A DNA stretch of 57,894 nucleotides from Clostridiales bacterium. Lineage in GTDB: Bacteria; Bacillota; Clostridia; Oscillospirales; Oscillospiraceae. This document shows, piece by piece, positions 32,960 to 41,785 of the stretch. The stretch covers positions 1 through 57,894 of the forward strand of contig JAJUGN010000010.1 of NCBI GenBank assembly GCA_029265975.1, given 5' to 3'. The notes below the pieces were generated by a model. That model ran no database searches. It was not told where the DNA came from and saw only the letters and a list, made by a program, of their open reading frames with translations. Within the stretch, counting starts at the first letter, position 1. Each line of letters begins with the position of its first letter. The translations under genes and the position numbers were made by a program.

Positions 32960-34036
32960 TTAATATGCTGCGTCGGCAATAGCCTGCGTAACCTTTATGA
33001 GAGGTTCGGTTACGGTCTGTCCGGCATTGTTTGTATAGGTGATGGATTTGAGAATATCCTCGGCAACGTACCAGGGCTCCTTCATATACGTCTTGGCGGG
33101 GACCTTCTCGCCTGCGGCAAGCTTTTTGATCGCGTCGGCAAGGAATTCACCCTGCAGCGGGTTGCACTGGAAGTCCGCGTTTATCTTGCCTTCAAGCACC
33201 TGCTTGAGCGCCGCCTTGCAGGCGTCGAAAGAAATGAGGATAACCTTGCCGTTTACGCCGTATGTGACGCCCGCGGCCTTCATCGCGTCCTGAGCTCCGA
33301 AGGCTTCGTTGTCGTTCTGGCAGACCACGACGTTGAACTTATCCTTATAGGACTTCAGATAGGACTCCATGACCTTCTGTCCGCCGTCCTGAGTGAAGTT
33401 TCCGTCCTGCTGGTCGAGAATCTTCCATCCGTTTTCCTTGGCTATCTTTTCGAAGCCCTTCGTACGGCCTATCTCGGCCGAGGAACCGGTCGTGCCCTTA
33501 ATGACAAGGATGTTCAGATCCTTGATGTTCTTGGCCTTTGCGTAATCCTTCAGCCAGGCGCCTGCGGCGAGGCCCTCGTTGGTGAACTCGGAGCCGATCC
33601 ATGTGACATACTTCGTAGAGTCGTCGATTGTGCGGTCAAGAACGATGACGGGGATCTTGGCACTTTGCGCTTCGGTGAGAACGGTGTCCCAGCCGGTGGA
33701 AACTATCGGGGCGATCACTATGTAGTCCACCTGCTGCTGGATAAAGCTGCGGACAGCCTCAAGCTGCTTTGCGGAGTTGTTGTCACAGTCCACAAATCTG
33801 AGGTCAAAGCCCTTTTCCTTGGAGAGGGCCGCCTGAACCGATTTGGTGGATGCTGTGCGCCAATCTGATTCGTGCCCTACCTGCGCGAAGCCGACCTTTA
33901 TCAGTTTCTGCGGCGCCGCGCTGGGAGCCGCGCTCGGCTTTGCCGAAGGAGCGGGCGTAGTCGAAGCGCCTCCGGAGCAGGCCGCCACGGAAAGCGCCAG
34001 AGCCAGGGCAAGGACTAGTGCGAACAGTTTTTTCAT
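32960..34036 (-). CDS. ytfQ: Sugar-binding lipoprotein (YtfQ-like)
   Basis: 358 residues. Signal peptide with lipobox SVAAC, a Pro/Ala/Ser linker to about residue 43, then a Peripla_BP_4 domain beginning KVGFAQVGHESDWRTASTKS, which matches the ligand-pocket start of YtfQ. ISFDACKAALKQVLEGKI and QCNPLQGEFLADAIKK follow. It captures a furanose-type sugar at the cell surface for the downstream importer. First gene of the operon, read from the promoter at 34131-34158; probably repressed by the divergent AraR-like protein. Confidence 0.9.
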   Translation of the reverse strand: MKKLFALVLALALALSVAACSGGASTTPAPSAKPSAAPSAAPQKLIKVGFAQVGHESDWRTASTKSVQAALSKEKGFDLRFVDCDNNSAKQLEAVRSFIQQQVDYIVIAPIVSTGWDTVLTEAQSAKIPVIVLDRTIDDSTKYVTWIGSEFTNEGLAAGAWLKDYAKAKNIKDLNILVIKGTTGSSAEIGRTKGFEKIAKENGWKILDQQDGNFTQDGGQKVMESYLKSYKDKFNVVVCQNDNEAFGAQDAMKAAGVTYGVNGKVILISFDACKAALKQVLEGKINADFQCNPLQGEFLADAIKKLAAGEKVPAKTYMKEPWYVAEDILKSITYTNNAGQTVTEPLIKVTQAIADAAY

Positions 34037-34130
34037 TTAACAATCCCTCTTTCAAACAACAGATTATTTCGCGGGTGCAGCGCCGCAAAATTCCGGTTCG
34101 CAACTGCTCGCGAACCTTATGCTATTAAAA

Positions 34131-34158
34131 ATTATATTTGTCACAGCTTAAAAGTCAA
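34131..34158 (-). promoter_or_regulatory. Promoter of the sugar transporter operon
   Basis: Minus-strand TTGACT, 16 bases, TATAAT, about 95 bases upstream of the YtfQ-like start codon. An ATTTGT half-site (34136-34141) overlaps the spacer and the -10 box. Confidence 0.75.
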
Positions 34159-34200
34159 AGCAATTTTGGGCATTTTCAATAATTCGTATGGATAAACAAT

Positions 34201-34237
34201 ACAAATTTTCAAGCTTGTTTGTCTATTTAATACAAAT
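34201..34237. promoter_or_regulatory. Candidate AraR-type operator half-sites
   Basis: ACAAAT (34201-34206), GTTTGT (34217-34222) and ACAAAT (34232-34237) repeat in inverted orientation just upstream of the sugar-operon promoter. Bacillus AraR sites are built on ATTTGT/ACAAAT half-sites, and an AraR-like gene lies 340 bases away. Confidence 0.45.
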
Positions 34238-34573
34238 TATGAAAAGGCGCCATTTTAGTTGGTTATTTTTTGAAAAACAGCGGGAAAAGTTTGAAATCTT
34301 ACGATTTTACGATTGGCAGGGCGAGTGCAAATTCAACAAACGGCCGCCTTCCGCCTAGGGGGACATATTCAACTATCCGTAATTTTGCGCCCTCTGTTAT
34401 GTTTTTTTGTAATGGCATAGGGTACGCTTTTATAATATAATGCTGACAGTGAAATCCCCTGCATCGCGCCGGAGCCCGGCGTCGGTCACGCCTCAGGTTC
34501 CGCGTGTGATTGCGGGCGTTTTGCCCGAAGAAAAAATTCCGTTTCCGCTTTTGCGGCAGAAGGAGCAGTCTCG
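34238..34573. other. Leader region of the AraR-like gene
   Basis: AT-rich to about 34440, with a plus-strand promoter candidate TTGTAA-18-TATAAT at 34407-34436. From 34455 it becomes GC-rich with a CGCCGG/CCGGCG hairpin and a GGGCG/TGCCC pair. I see no gene here; the reverse-strand frame across it overlaps the regulator gene and is not credible. Confidence 0.45.
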
Positions 34574-35644
34574 ATGTCTTCAAAGTATCTGGAGCTATCC
34601 AAAATCCTGATTGAAAAGATACGCGGCGGTGATTATCTCGTCGGAGCCAAGCTTCCCACGGAAGCCGAGCTTTCTGCCCATTACAACGTAAGCCGGCAGA
34701 CGGTCCGGCTCGCTCTTTCCGTGCTTGCCGAAAAAAAGATAATAGAAAAGAAGCAGGGCAGCGGAACAAGGGTGATTTCATCCGGGTTGGGAAACGAAGT
34801 CCGCAGAGTCGCTATAATCGCTTCAAACACGAAGGACTACATATTCCCTTCCATATTGCTCGACATTCAGGCGGCATTGTCAAAAAACGGCTTTTCCTCC
34901 GATGTTTTCGCCACGGACAACAGGCTCGGCCTGGAGCGCGATGCGCTGCACCATGTTCTGAGGCAGCCCTTCTCCGGCGTGCTGGCGGAAGGGGTGAAAA
35001 CGGCCCTTCCCAATCCCAATATCGATCTTTATCAGCGTATCTGTAAAAACGGCACCCCTCTGGTATTTTTTCATTCTTGCTACCCCGAGCTCGACAGGGT
35101 CCCGTGCGTATGCGACGACAATTACGCAGGCGGATATCAGCTTGCGCGTTACCTGATCTCGAAAGGGCATACCTGCATAGGCGCGGTTTTCAACAGCGAC
35201 CATATCCAGGGCCGCCAGCGCTATCACGGTTATGTCTCGGCTCTGCACGACGCCGGCCTTGCCGTACCCGAGGAAAAAATACTCTGGTACTCCGCGGAGG
35301 ACCGGAACTCCCTGGTCGAAAGGCATGATACGACCCTGCTCCGGAGCTTTGTGAAAAGCCGCCTCGACGGCTGCACGGCGCTGATAATCCAAAACGACGA
35401 GATTGCTTATTTCATGACGCTTGTTCTGATCGATGCGGGATACGAGGTCCCGGGCAGAATTTCCATCGTCAGCTTTGACAACAGCTTTTACTGCGGGCTT
35501 TCTCCCGTTCCCCTCACTTCCCTGAGCCACGATTGCTTCAAGTTGGGCGCCGCGGCGGCGGAGCTGCTTATCGATACCATTAACGGCAGGCAGGGCGCTT
35601 CCGTATTGGTCCCGTGGAAGCTTGTCGAGCGTCAGAGCGGCTGA
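34574..35644 (+). CDS. araR: AraR-like repressor (GntR DNA-binding plus LacI ligand domain)
   Basis: 356 residues. Residues 1-70 are a GntR-type winged helix (KLPTEAELSAHYNVSRQTVR), and residues 77-355 a LacI/periplasmic-binding-type sugar domain (SIVSFDNSFYCGLSPVPLTS, VCDDNYAGGYQLARYL). This pairing is characteristic of the arabinose repressor AraR and close relatives. The ATG has AAGGAG eight bases upstream. It is divergent from the YtfQ-like operon and probably represses it in the absence of sugar. The next gene follows 13 bases after its stop. Confidence 0.88.
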   Translation: MSSKYLELSKILIEKIRGGDYLVGAKLPTEAELSAHYNVSRQTVRLALSVLAEKKIIEKKQGSGTRVISSGLGNEVRRVAIIASNTKDYIFPSILLDIQAALSKNGFSSDVFATDNRLGLERDALHHVLRQPFSGVLAEGVKTALPNPNIDLYQRICKNGTPLVFFHSCYPELDRVPCVCDDNYAGGYQLARYLISKGHTCIGAVFNSDHIQGRQRYHGYVSALHDAGLAVPEEKILWYSAEDRNSLVERHDTTLLRSFVKSRLDGCTALIIQNDEIAYFMTLVLIDAGYEVPGRISIVSFDNSFYCGLSPVPLTSLSHDCFKLGAAAAELLIDTINGRQGASVLVPWKLVERQSG

Positions 35645-35657
35645 AAAGAGGAACAGC

Positions 35658-36083
35658 ATGAATAATCGGAGCGTTGCGATCATATACGACGAGTACCTTG
35701 AGCGGCTTCATGCGGCCCGCCGGGAAAACCGCTTCGGCTATATTTCCCGTATATTGACCGGAAGGCAGGACGAAGCTTGTCTGGAGGCTTTTGACAAGAG
35801 TCTTATGGAATGTCTCGGCGTTCTCGCCTCCGAGGCCCCCGATTCCCGGGAAGTGCGGGAGCTCTCCGAGTGGATGCTCGGCCGGGCGGAAGCCTTCCGG
35901 CAGGATCCTTACATTAAGTACTCGCTTACCGCAGTTTTGAGGCATCTTATCCCTCTCACGGCCTTTTTAACCCCGGGCGACGCCGCCTTGCTCGCCGGAA
36001 GGTTTGAAGGGGCCTTCCCCCGGCGGGAACGCTTTCCCGCTCTTGCCGAGCTTATTGCGAGGCTTAACGAAAAATCCCGATAA
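35658..36083 (+). CDS. Conserved-looking small protein of unknown function
   Basis: 141 residues, predicted all-helical and soluble, rich in Arg, Leu and Glu (REVRELSEWMLGRAEAFR, PALAELIARLNEKSR). I recognise no domain. A longer frame starts 36 bases earlier inside the araR-like gene, but AGAGG lies six bases before the ATG at 35658. It is co-transcribed with the AraR-like repressor and ends at a strong terminator, so it may modulate the regulator or be metabolically linked to the same sugar. Confidence 0.7.
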   Translation: MNNRSVAIIYDEYLERLHAARRENRFGYISRILTGRQDEACLEAFDKSLMECLGVLASEAPDSREVRELSEWMLGRAEAFRQDPYIKYSLTAVLRHLIPLTAFLTPGDAALLAGRFEGAFPRRERFPALAELIARLNEKSR

Positions 36084-36088
36084 AATAT

Positions 36089-36130
36089 GCGAGGGAGCCG
36101 GCAAATGTTTCCGGCTCCCTCGCTGCCTTT
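36089..36130 (+). terminator. Terminator of the AraR-like operon
   Basis: A perfect 13-bp stem GCGAGGGAGCCGG/CCGGCTCCCTCGC followed by TGCCTTTTTTC on the plus strand, six bases past the stop codon. It may also end the convergent sensor operon. Confidence 0.92.
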
Positions 36131-36132
36131 TT

Positions 36133-37173
36133 TCAATAAACCCTTTTATCTATTATATCCTTCGTGATTGTGAAGCAGTCAAACCACGTTTCCTCAAGAT
36201 AGGATATTTTCTCGACGCTTTTCCCCTCGCTCAGGTCCCGAATTAGCTTTTCGACGTACGGTCCCTGCAGCGGGTTGCACTCAACGTTGAGGCTTATCCT
36301 GCCGGAAAGGCACTCGCTCAGGCCCTCGGAGGTTGCGTCGAAGGATATCACTATCACTCCCCCGTTCAAAACGCCGCATTTAAGCCCCGCCTCCTGCAGC
36401 GCCTTGATCGCGCCGAATGCCTCGCTGTCGTTTTCGCAGTATACCACGTCGATGTCACTTGTTTTTTTCAGGATGCGGCTCATTACCTCGTAGGCCTTCG
36501 GCTTTATGAAGTCACCGCTCTCCTGAGCGGTGAGCTTCCAGTTCGGATGGCTCCTGATCCCCGCCTCCAGCGCCGCCGTCCTTCCGATCTGCGCGGAAGA
36601 TCCTATCGTCCCCTGTATGTTTACGATGTTCACGGTCTTTTTGTCGCGCCTGTACTTCTCCAATACCCCTTCAAGCCAGGCAACCGCAGTCTGCCCCTCT
36701 TTCAGAAAGTTGGAGCCTATATATGCGGTGTAAAGGTCGCCGTCCGACACCCTCACCATGCGGTCCACTATTATCACCGGAATTTCTGCGCGCCTCGCTT
36801 CCTCCAGAACCGAATCCCAGCCTGTTTCCACCAGCGGAGCCAGAACGATATAATCCACCTTCTGCTGGATAAAGTTCCTTATGGCGCGTATCTGGTTTTC
36901 GGGCTTCTGCTGGGCGTCGTCATAGATCAGCTCGTACCCGTTTTTTTCACTGAGGGCATTTTTCACGCTTTCCGTATTTGCGACTCGCCATACGGACTCG
37001 GCTCCGGTCTGAGAGAACCCGACTTTAATGGTTTTTTTTCTTTTCTCTGGGCTTGGGTTCGGAGCGCCGCTTCTAAGGGTGGGAGTTTCCGCGGGAGCGG
37101 AAGCACGGTGGGCGCAGCCGCCGGCGGTGCCCAGCAGAACGAACGCGAGAACAACAGCCAGAGTTTTTTTCAT
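36133..37173 (-). CDS. YtfQ-like sugar-binding lipoprotein of a signalling operon
   Basis: 346 residues, paralogous to the binding protein at 32960-34036 (shared VGFSQTGAESVWRVANTESV, FIQQKVDYIVLAPLVETGWD, CENDSEAFGAIKALQEAGLK and ECNPLQGPYV segments). Lipobox GTAGGC, then a Pro-rich linker. There are no permease or ATPase genes beside it; instead its start overlaps the histidine-kinase gene stop by four bases. It is therefore likely a sensory subunit that presents a sugar to the kinase. Confidence 0.88.
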   Translation of the reverse strand: MKKTLAVVLAFVLLGTAGGCAHRASAPAETPTLRSGAPNPSPEKRKKTIKVGFSQTGAESVWRVANTESVKNALSEKNGYELIYDDAQQKPENQIRAIRNFIQQKVDYIVLAPLVETGWDSVLEEARRAEIPVIIVDRMVRVSDGDLYTAYIGSNFLKEGQTAVAWLEGVLEKYRRDKKTVNIVNIQGTIGSSAQIGRTAALEAGIRSHPNWKLTAQESGDFIKPKAYEVMSRILKKTSDIDVVYCENDSEAFGAIKALQEAGLKCGVLNGGVIVISFDATSEGLSECLSGRISLNVECNPLQGPYVEKLIRDLSEGKSVEKISYLEETWFDCFTITKDIIDKRVY

Positions 37174-38621
37174 GATACGCTCTCCCCCTTATCCGGAAGC
37201 CACATAGGTATCCTTACTCTTATCCGGGTGCCCTCTCCCTGCGCGCTTGAAATGTCAAATATGCCGTAATCCTCGCCGAACATGAGCTTCAGACGCTTGT
37301 GTATCGCGCGCATTCCGAAGCCCAGCTCGCTTCCTTCCCTGAGAGCGCTCAGAAGCTCCTCCAGCCTTTTCGGAGTCATGCCGGCTCCGTTATCGGAAAC
37401 CGTAAGCTCGATGCAGTCTCCCTCCTGCCGCCCGGCGACCGTGATGAGCCCCTTCCCGCGCTTCAGCTTTATGCCGTGGTACAGGGCGTTTTCAACAAGG
37501 GGCTGGAGCGTCAGCTTGGGCAGGCAGTATTGTCCGAGCTCGGGCGGAATGTCTATGCTGTACTCCATCACGTCCCCGTACCTTATCTGCTGTATCTCAA
37601 GATAGCTGCGGATATGCTTCTCTTCCTCGGCGAGAGTAATGACGTCGTTTCCCCTGTTCATCGAGAAGCGGAAAAAATTGGACAGGCTGCCCACCATCTG
37701 GACGGAGCGTTCAAAATCCCCGGCCTCTATGAGCCAGATTATTGTATCCAGCGTATTGTAGAGAAAGTGCGGGTTTATCTGCGCCTGCAAAAGGGCCAGC
37801 TCGGCGGTACGGCGGTGCCTTTCCTCGTTTTTGTTCTTTTCTATGAGCTCGTTGAGATGCTTTACCATTCTCTCGAAACCGTCGCTGAGAGCCTGAACCT
37901 CTATTTCGCTCGCCTGTATCGCGGGCTTTTCCGAAAGGTCGCCGGCGCTTATGACCTTAACGCGTTTAGAAAGATCCTCTATGGGCTCCGTAATCCTTCG
38001 GCTGAGCTGCCTGGATTTCGACACCAGTATCAGCAGCAGCAGAACCACCAGCAGCGTTATCCCCAGCATCATCATTTCAAGCTGGAGGGTTATGGTGGAC
38101 TGCAGCTTGTTAAGATGCGCCGCTTCGTAATAAAGATAATCATACATGTAAGTCTGCACGAGATCCGTGAGCACATATATATTGTTTTCAAGCTGCATCT
38201 GGCGGTCCTTGTAGTTGTCGGTCCTCGCAACCTGATTGATTTTGTCCCTGAGGTTTCCGCTTAAGTTTATCACGCTCGTTATTGCCGTCACGCTGTCCTT
38301 TTCCGTGGTGGTGAGAAGGAGGCTTTTCGCCAGCCTTTCGGCGTACTGCACCTCCTCGGTGGGCAGCCCCGCTGAATACTGGCTTTCTATAACATAGTAA
38401 TACATCTTAAGGTCTATGTCGGCTTTGAAGTTGCGGTTGAATTCCGAGGCCGTCGTAACGTTTTTCAAAATTGCGCTGTAACGCTGGGCGTACCAGAAGA
38501 GTATCCCCATAACGACTACGATAACCAGCACCAGCGGTATGATGATGACCTTTATCAGGTTAGTTATATAGCGCTCCAGCGGCAGTTTTTCCTCCCCGGC
38601 TTTCAGGGGGAACAGCTTCAC
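37170..38621 (-). CDS. YesM-type sensor histidine kinase
   Basis: 483 residues: membrane segments about 21-43 and 181-200 flank an extracytoplasmic sensor domain of some 135 residues; a HAMP linker follows (about 201-255), then the His_kinase domain with phospho-acceptor His285 in QINPHFLYNT, the N box Asn378 (LQPLVENAL) and the Asp410-Asn-Gly-Ala-Gly loop. This belongs to the LytS/YesM class. The sensor domain may contact the YtfQ-like lipoprotein. Four-base overlaps (ATGA) tie it to both neighbours. Confidence 0.93.
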   Translation of the reverse strand: MKLFPLKAGEEKLPLERYITNLIKVIIIPLVLVIVVVMGILFWYAQRYSAILKNVTTASEFNRNFKADIDLKMYYYVIESQYSAGLPTEEVQYAERLAKSLLLTTTEKDSVTAITSVINLSGNLRDKINQVARTDNYKDRQMQLENNIYVLTDLVQTYMYDYLYYEAAHLNKLQSTITLQLEMMMLGITLLVVLLLLILVSKSRQLSRRITEPIEDLSKRVKVISAGDLSEKPAIQASEIEVQALSDGFERMVKHLNELIEKNKNEERHRRTAELALLQAQINPHFLYNTLDTIIWLIEAGDFERSVQMVGSLSNFFRFSMNRGNDVITLAEEEKHIRSYLEIQQIRYGDVMEYSIDIPPELGQYCLPKLTLQPLVENALYHGIKLKRGKGLITVAGRQEGDCIELTVSDNGAGMTPKRLEELLSALREGSELGFGMRAIHKRLKLMFGEDYGIFDISSAQGEGTRIRVRIPMWLPDKGESVS

Positions 38622-40231
38622 CTTTTTCCGCCTCCCCTGTAATCCCGGGGAGTGCAGCCCTGGGTTTTCTTGAATAGATAGCTGAAGTAGTGCGGGTCCT
38701 TGTAGCCGACGGCGGCCGCGATATCGCTGCTGCGCTGATCCGTCTGCTTAAGGAGTCGCCTCGCCGCCTCCATGCGCTTCTGAGTCAGGTACTCGACAAA
38801 GGTTTGCCCCACCTCCTGGCTGAAAACGGCGCTGAAATAGCTGGGGCTGATGTCGAGCTCCTTTGCCACGACGTTCAGGGAGATGCCGTTTTCGCAATAA
38901 TGCGCGTCTATGTAATCCAGCGCCTGCGCGAGAAGGTCGCGGTAGTGCTTTCTCGACTCGCGCTCCCTTATTTCCAGCGCCATTTTCAATATGCGGCGGA
39001 CGTTGTCCTTGGCCGCGGAAGGCTCGGTGTCCTTGAGCCTTCCGCGCAGCTCCTGACTCATGAGGTCGTCGCCGCCGCAGCCCATGGATTCTACGAACTC
39101 AACGGTTTTGAGATAGACGGTCATCTGAAAATACTGGCAGAACATGTTTGACTTCAACGCTTCGTCCCCGTTTTTCCCCAGAAGCTGCAGTAGGAAAGAA
39201 TCCACCTCGTCCGGCGCGCCGTCCGCGAGAAACTTCTTGACAAGCTCCGGATCCACGCTTGAGATGGTGCCGCTCACAGAGCTGCTCCTTTTCCAGTTTT
39301 CCAGGCTTTCCGCCGTCAAAACCCGCTCGTTCGGGCAGACGTGGCGGTAGGAAATGATTTTGTTTGCTTCGAAAAAGCATTCCGGAATGGCGCTCAGGCG
39401 CGGAACCTGATGCCCCGCCGCGACGTGCCACTCCACCTCTCCCTCGTATTCCTCGCAGCGCCGGCGTATGTTTTCTATGCAGTTTGAAGTGCGCATTTCT
39501 ATCTGAGCGGGACCGCCCTTCACCATAATGACATACGTCGTAATATTCCATCTGAACAGCAGGTATTCGGGACATGCGAGGAAAAACTGCATCAGCTTTT
39601 CCTGGAGGGCGGCAAGGGCGTCCGTATAGCGGTCCGGATTTTCGCCGCCGCGGCTTATGCCGCTGAGGTACAGCATTACTATATTGTAGCTCTGCGCGTC
39701 GATGTCAAGATTCAGCTTCCTGGCGGTTTCGTATATCTCCTTTACCGTCATTTCCCCTGCTGTAAGCTTTTCAAAAAACAGCCTTCTCGAATACTGCTCG
39801 TACTCCTGCGCTTCCCCAAGAAACTGCTTCAGATAATTCTTCTGTCCGGCCTCGTTATCCATCTTCTTTCTGAGCTCGTTTAAGACCTCAATCATCTTGG
39901 CCTTGGTAATCGGCTTCAAGAGATACTGCTCCACTCCGATGTTTATGGCCCTCTGGGCATAGGCGAAATCGTCATAGCCGCTTATAATCGCTATTTTTGT
40001 ATTCGGAAGCTCCCTGCGCACAAGCTCGCTGAGGGCAAGCCCGTCCATGAAGGGCATGCGTATGTCGGTTATGAGCAGGTCCGGCTTCACTTCTCTTATC
40101 AGAGGCATGGCCATCTCGCCGTCCGCGGCGTCGCCGACATAGGTAAAGCCGTACTGCTCCCAGTCGATATTGTTCCGCAGGCCCTCGCGCACAACTATCT
40201 CGTCCTCAACCAAAAACACCTTGTACATCAT
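38618..40231 (-). CDS. YesN-type response regulator (receiver plus AraC DNA-binding)
   Basis: 537 residues. Receiver domain at residues 1-125 with acidic pair Glu9/Asp10 and phosphoacceptor Asp56 (LLITDIRMP); a long middle region without a recognised fold; two AraC helix-turn-helix motifs at the C-terminus (ISLNVVAKELDISPSYFSAV and SSDIAAAVGYKDPHYFSYLF). The upstream extension to 40300 is untranslated in my view: GGGGCG lies before the two adjacent ATGs at 40231 and 40228. The target genes are not obvious; the sugar operons nearby are candidates. Confidence 0.9.
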   Translation of the reverse strand: MMYKVFLVEDEIVVREGLRNNIDWEQYGFTYVGDAADGEMAMPLIREVKPDLLITDIRMPFMDGLALSELVRRELPNTKIAIISGYDDFAYAQRAINIGVEQYLLKPITKAKMIEVLNELRKKMDNEAGQKNYLKQFLGEAQEYEQYSRRLFFEKLTAGEMTVKEIYETARKLNLDIDAQSYNIVMLYLSGISRGGENPDRYTDALAALQEKLMQFFLACPEYLLFRWNITTYVIMVKGGPAQIEMRTSNCIENIRRRCEEYEGEVEWHVAAGHQVPRLSAIPECFFEANKIISYRHVCPNERVLTAESLENWKRSSSVSGTISSVDPELVKKFLADGAPDEVDSFLLQLLGKNGDEALKSNMFCQYFQMTVYLKTVEFVESMGCGGDDLMSQELRGRLKDTEPSAAKDNVRRILKMALEIRERESRKHYRDLLAQALDYIDAHYCENGISLNVVAKELDISPSYFSAVFSQEVGQTFVEYLTQKRMEAARRLLKQTDQRSSDIAAAVGYKDPHYFSYLFKKTQGCTPRDYRGGGKR

Positions 40232-40350
40232 TACGCCCCATTTTTCGATTCGATCTTTATGGGCTTTGACGACGCAGTATTGCAAACAGCTTCTTTGCAT
40301 ACGAAGTCAAAGCCATGCGTTATATATAGCCCTCAGGTTAAAAATATGTA

Positions 40351-40372
40351 TTTCCGCTTCCGCAAGCGGAAA
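40351..40372. promoter_or_regulatory. Hairpin/palindrome upstream of the response regulator gene
   Basis: TTTCCGCTT-CCGC-AAGCGGAAA, a perfect 9-bp inverted repeat 120 bases before the regulator start codon. It could be an operator or a terminator for the alcohol dehydrogenase gene upstream, since the minus strand then reads TACATATTTTTAACC. Confidence 0.5.
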
Positions 40373-40422
40373 GCTCAAAACCCGGCGCGGCAAAAGCGCT
40401 TATCCCCTAATAACTCCGCGCG

Positions 40423-40451
40423 GCTTCGGGAGCGCGCGTCGCTCCCGAAGC
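40423..40451. terminator. GC-rich hairpin after the alcohol dehydrogenase gene
   Basis: A 12-bp stem GCTTCGGGAGCG/CGCTCCCGAAGC lies 17 bases past the dehydrogenase stop. The T run is on the plus strand, so as a minus-strand terminator it would lack a U tract; it may act as a 3' stabiliser. Confidence 0.55.
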
Positions 40452-40467
40452 GTTCGTTTTTCTAAGG

Positions 40468-41643
40468 TCAGAGCATAAGACGGTATATTTCGCGGACGTC
40501 TTTTTCGCCTAGCTCGGCAAAGGTTCCGATGGTTCCGCTTCTCCCGTCGCCCCAGCAGGCCGTTCTCGCCATTTTTTCTATATCTTCCTCTTTCGCGCCG
40601 AGCTCTTTGAAATTCGTCGGCATCCCTATGGATTTAAGAAAGCTTCGGAACGCCTCTATTCCGGCCTCTGCGGTGTTTTCTGGGCGCGCAAAGTCCATTT
40701 GGCAGCCCCATACGCGAACCGCAAGCTGCGCGAAGCGCTTTATGTCGCGACTCATATTGTACCTCATCCACGCGGGGAACACAACGGCCAGACCCGCTCC
40801 GTGAGCGCAGTCGTAAAGCGCCGAGAGCTCGTGCTCAATGTCGTGGCTGGCCCAGTCCTGGGTCCTCCCCACGCCGCATGAATTGTTGTGGGCCATAGTG
40901 CCGGCCCACATCACGTTTGCAGCCGCCTCGTAGTTTCCGGGTTCGTTAACCGCGCGCGGCCCCTCCCGGAGCATGGCAAGCAGAAGCCCTTCGATGAGCC
41001 TGTCCGTCACCTCCACCTCCTCGGTCGTAGTAAAATAGCGTTCGAGCAGGTGAGCCATTATATCCGTCACTCCGCAGGCTACCTGGTATTTCGGCAGCGT
41101 CCCCATAAGCTCGGGGTTCAATATGGAAAAAGCGGGCCTGAGAGCCTCCCCGTGCCCCCCTCGCTTAAACATTCCGTTTTCGTTTGTGATAACGGAATCG
41201 GGCGAGCCCTCGCTGCCGGCAGCGGCTATTGTAAGCACGGTCCCAATGGGCAGAGCCTCGGTAACGGCCCTCCCCTGATAGAAATCCCAGAAGTCGCCGT
41301 CATACAATACGCCGGCGGCTATCGCCTTGGAGGAATCTATCGCGCTGCCGCCTCCTACCGCAAGAACAAAATCGACCTTTTCCCTCCGGCAGAGCTCTAT
41401 GCCTTTATAGACGAGCCCGCTCCTCGGATTGGGCTTCACTCCTCCGAGCAGCACATACTCAAGGCCCTCGCGCTCGAGAGACGCCTTGACCCTGTCGATG
41501 AGACCCGAGCGCAGGGCCGAACTTCCGCCGTAATGTATCAGCACACGGCTTCCTCCGAAACGCTTCACATACTTTCCGGTGTTTTTTTCCCCGTCCCTGC
41601 CGAAGATGAAATAAGTTGGGCTGTAAAACGTGAAGTTATTCAT
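40468..41643 (-). CDS. Iron-containing alcohol dehydrogenase (BDH/YqhD-like)
   Basis: 391 residues of the iron-containing ADH family, nearest in form to NADPH-dependent butanol dehydrogenases. The nucleotide-binding motif is AVGGGSAIDSSKAIA, the metal ligands lie in GVTDIMAHLLERYF and SHDIEHELSALYDCAHGAGL. It reduces aldehydes to alcohols or the reverse. The ATG has AAGGA six bases upstream. It is monocistronic; whether it belongs with the glycyl radical enzyme pathway or with fermentation in general is unknown. Confidence 0.92.
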   Translation of the reverse strand: MNNFTFYSPTYFIFGRDGEKNTGKYVKRFGGSRVLIHYGGSSALRSGLIDRVKASLEREGLEYVLLGGVKPNPRSGLVYKGIELCRREKVDFVLAVGGGSAIDSSKAIAAGVLYDGDFWDFYQGRAVTEALPIGTVLTIAAAGSEGSPDSVITNENGMFKRGGHGEALRPAFSILNPELMGTLPKYQVACGVTDIMAHLLERYFTTTEEVEVTDRLIEGLLLAMLREGPRAVNEPGNYEAAANVMWAGTMAHNNSCGVGRTQDWASHDIEHELSALYDCAHGAGLAVVFPAWMRYNMSRDIKRFAQLAVRVWGCQMDFARPENTAEAGIEAFRSFLKSIGMPTNFKELGAKEEDIEKMARTACWGDGRSGTIGTFAELGEKDVREIYRLML

Positions 41644-41674
41644 AGCTCTTCCTTCTTTTATTATTTTTTATATT

Positions 41675-41703
41675 ATTATACAGCAGTTTTGCTTGCAGGA
41701 AAA
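41675..41703 (-). promoter_or_regulatory. Promoter of the alcohol dehydrogenase gene
   Basis: Minus-strand TATAAT (41680-41675) with TTTTCC 17 bases upstream. The -10 is perfect, the -35 weak; the leader would be about 25 bases. Confidence 0.5.
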
Positions 41704-41714
41704 CCTAAATATTA

Positions 41715-41744
41715 ACGGCGTCATATCTAAGGACATGACGCCGT
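41715..41744 (-). terminator. Terminator of the zinc-ribbon protein gene
   Basis: A 10-bp stem ACGGCGTCAT/ATGACGCCGT, 41 bases past the stop codon; the minus strand continues TAATATTTAGG. Confidence 0.7.
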
Positions 41745-41785
41745 CAGCCGGCATTAAGGAATAAACGCACTCATATTCGGGGCGC

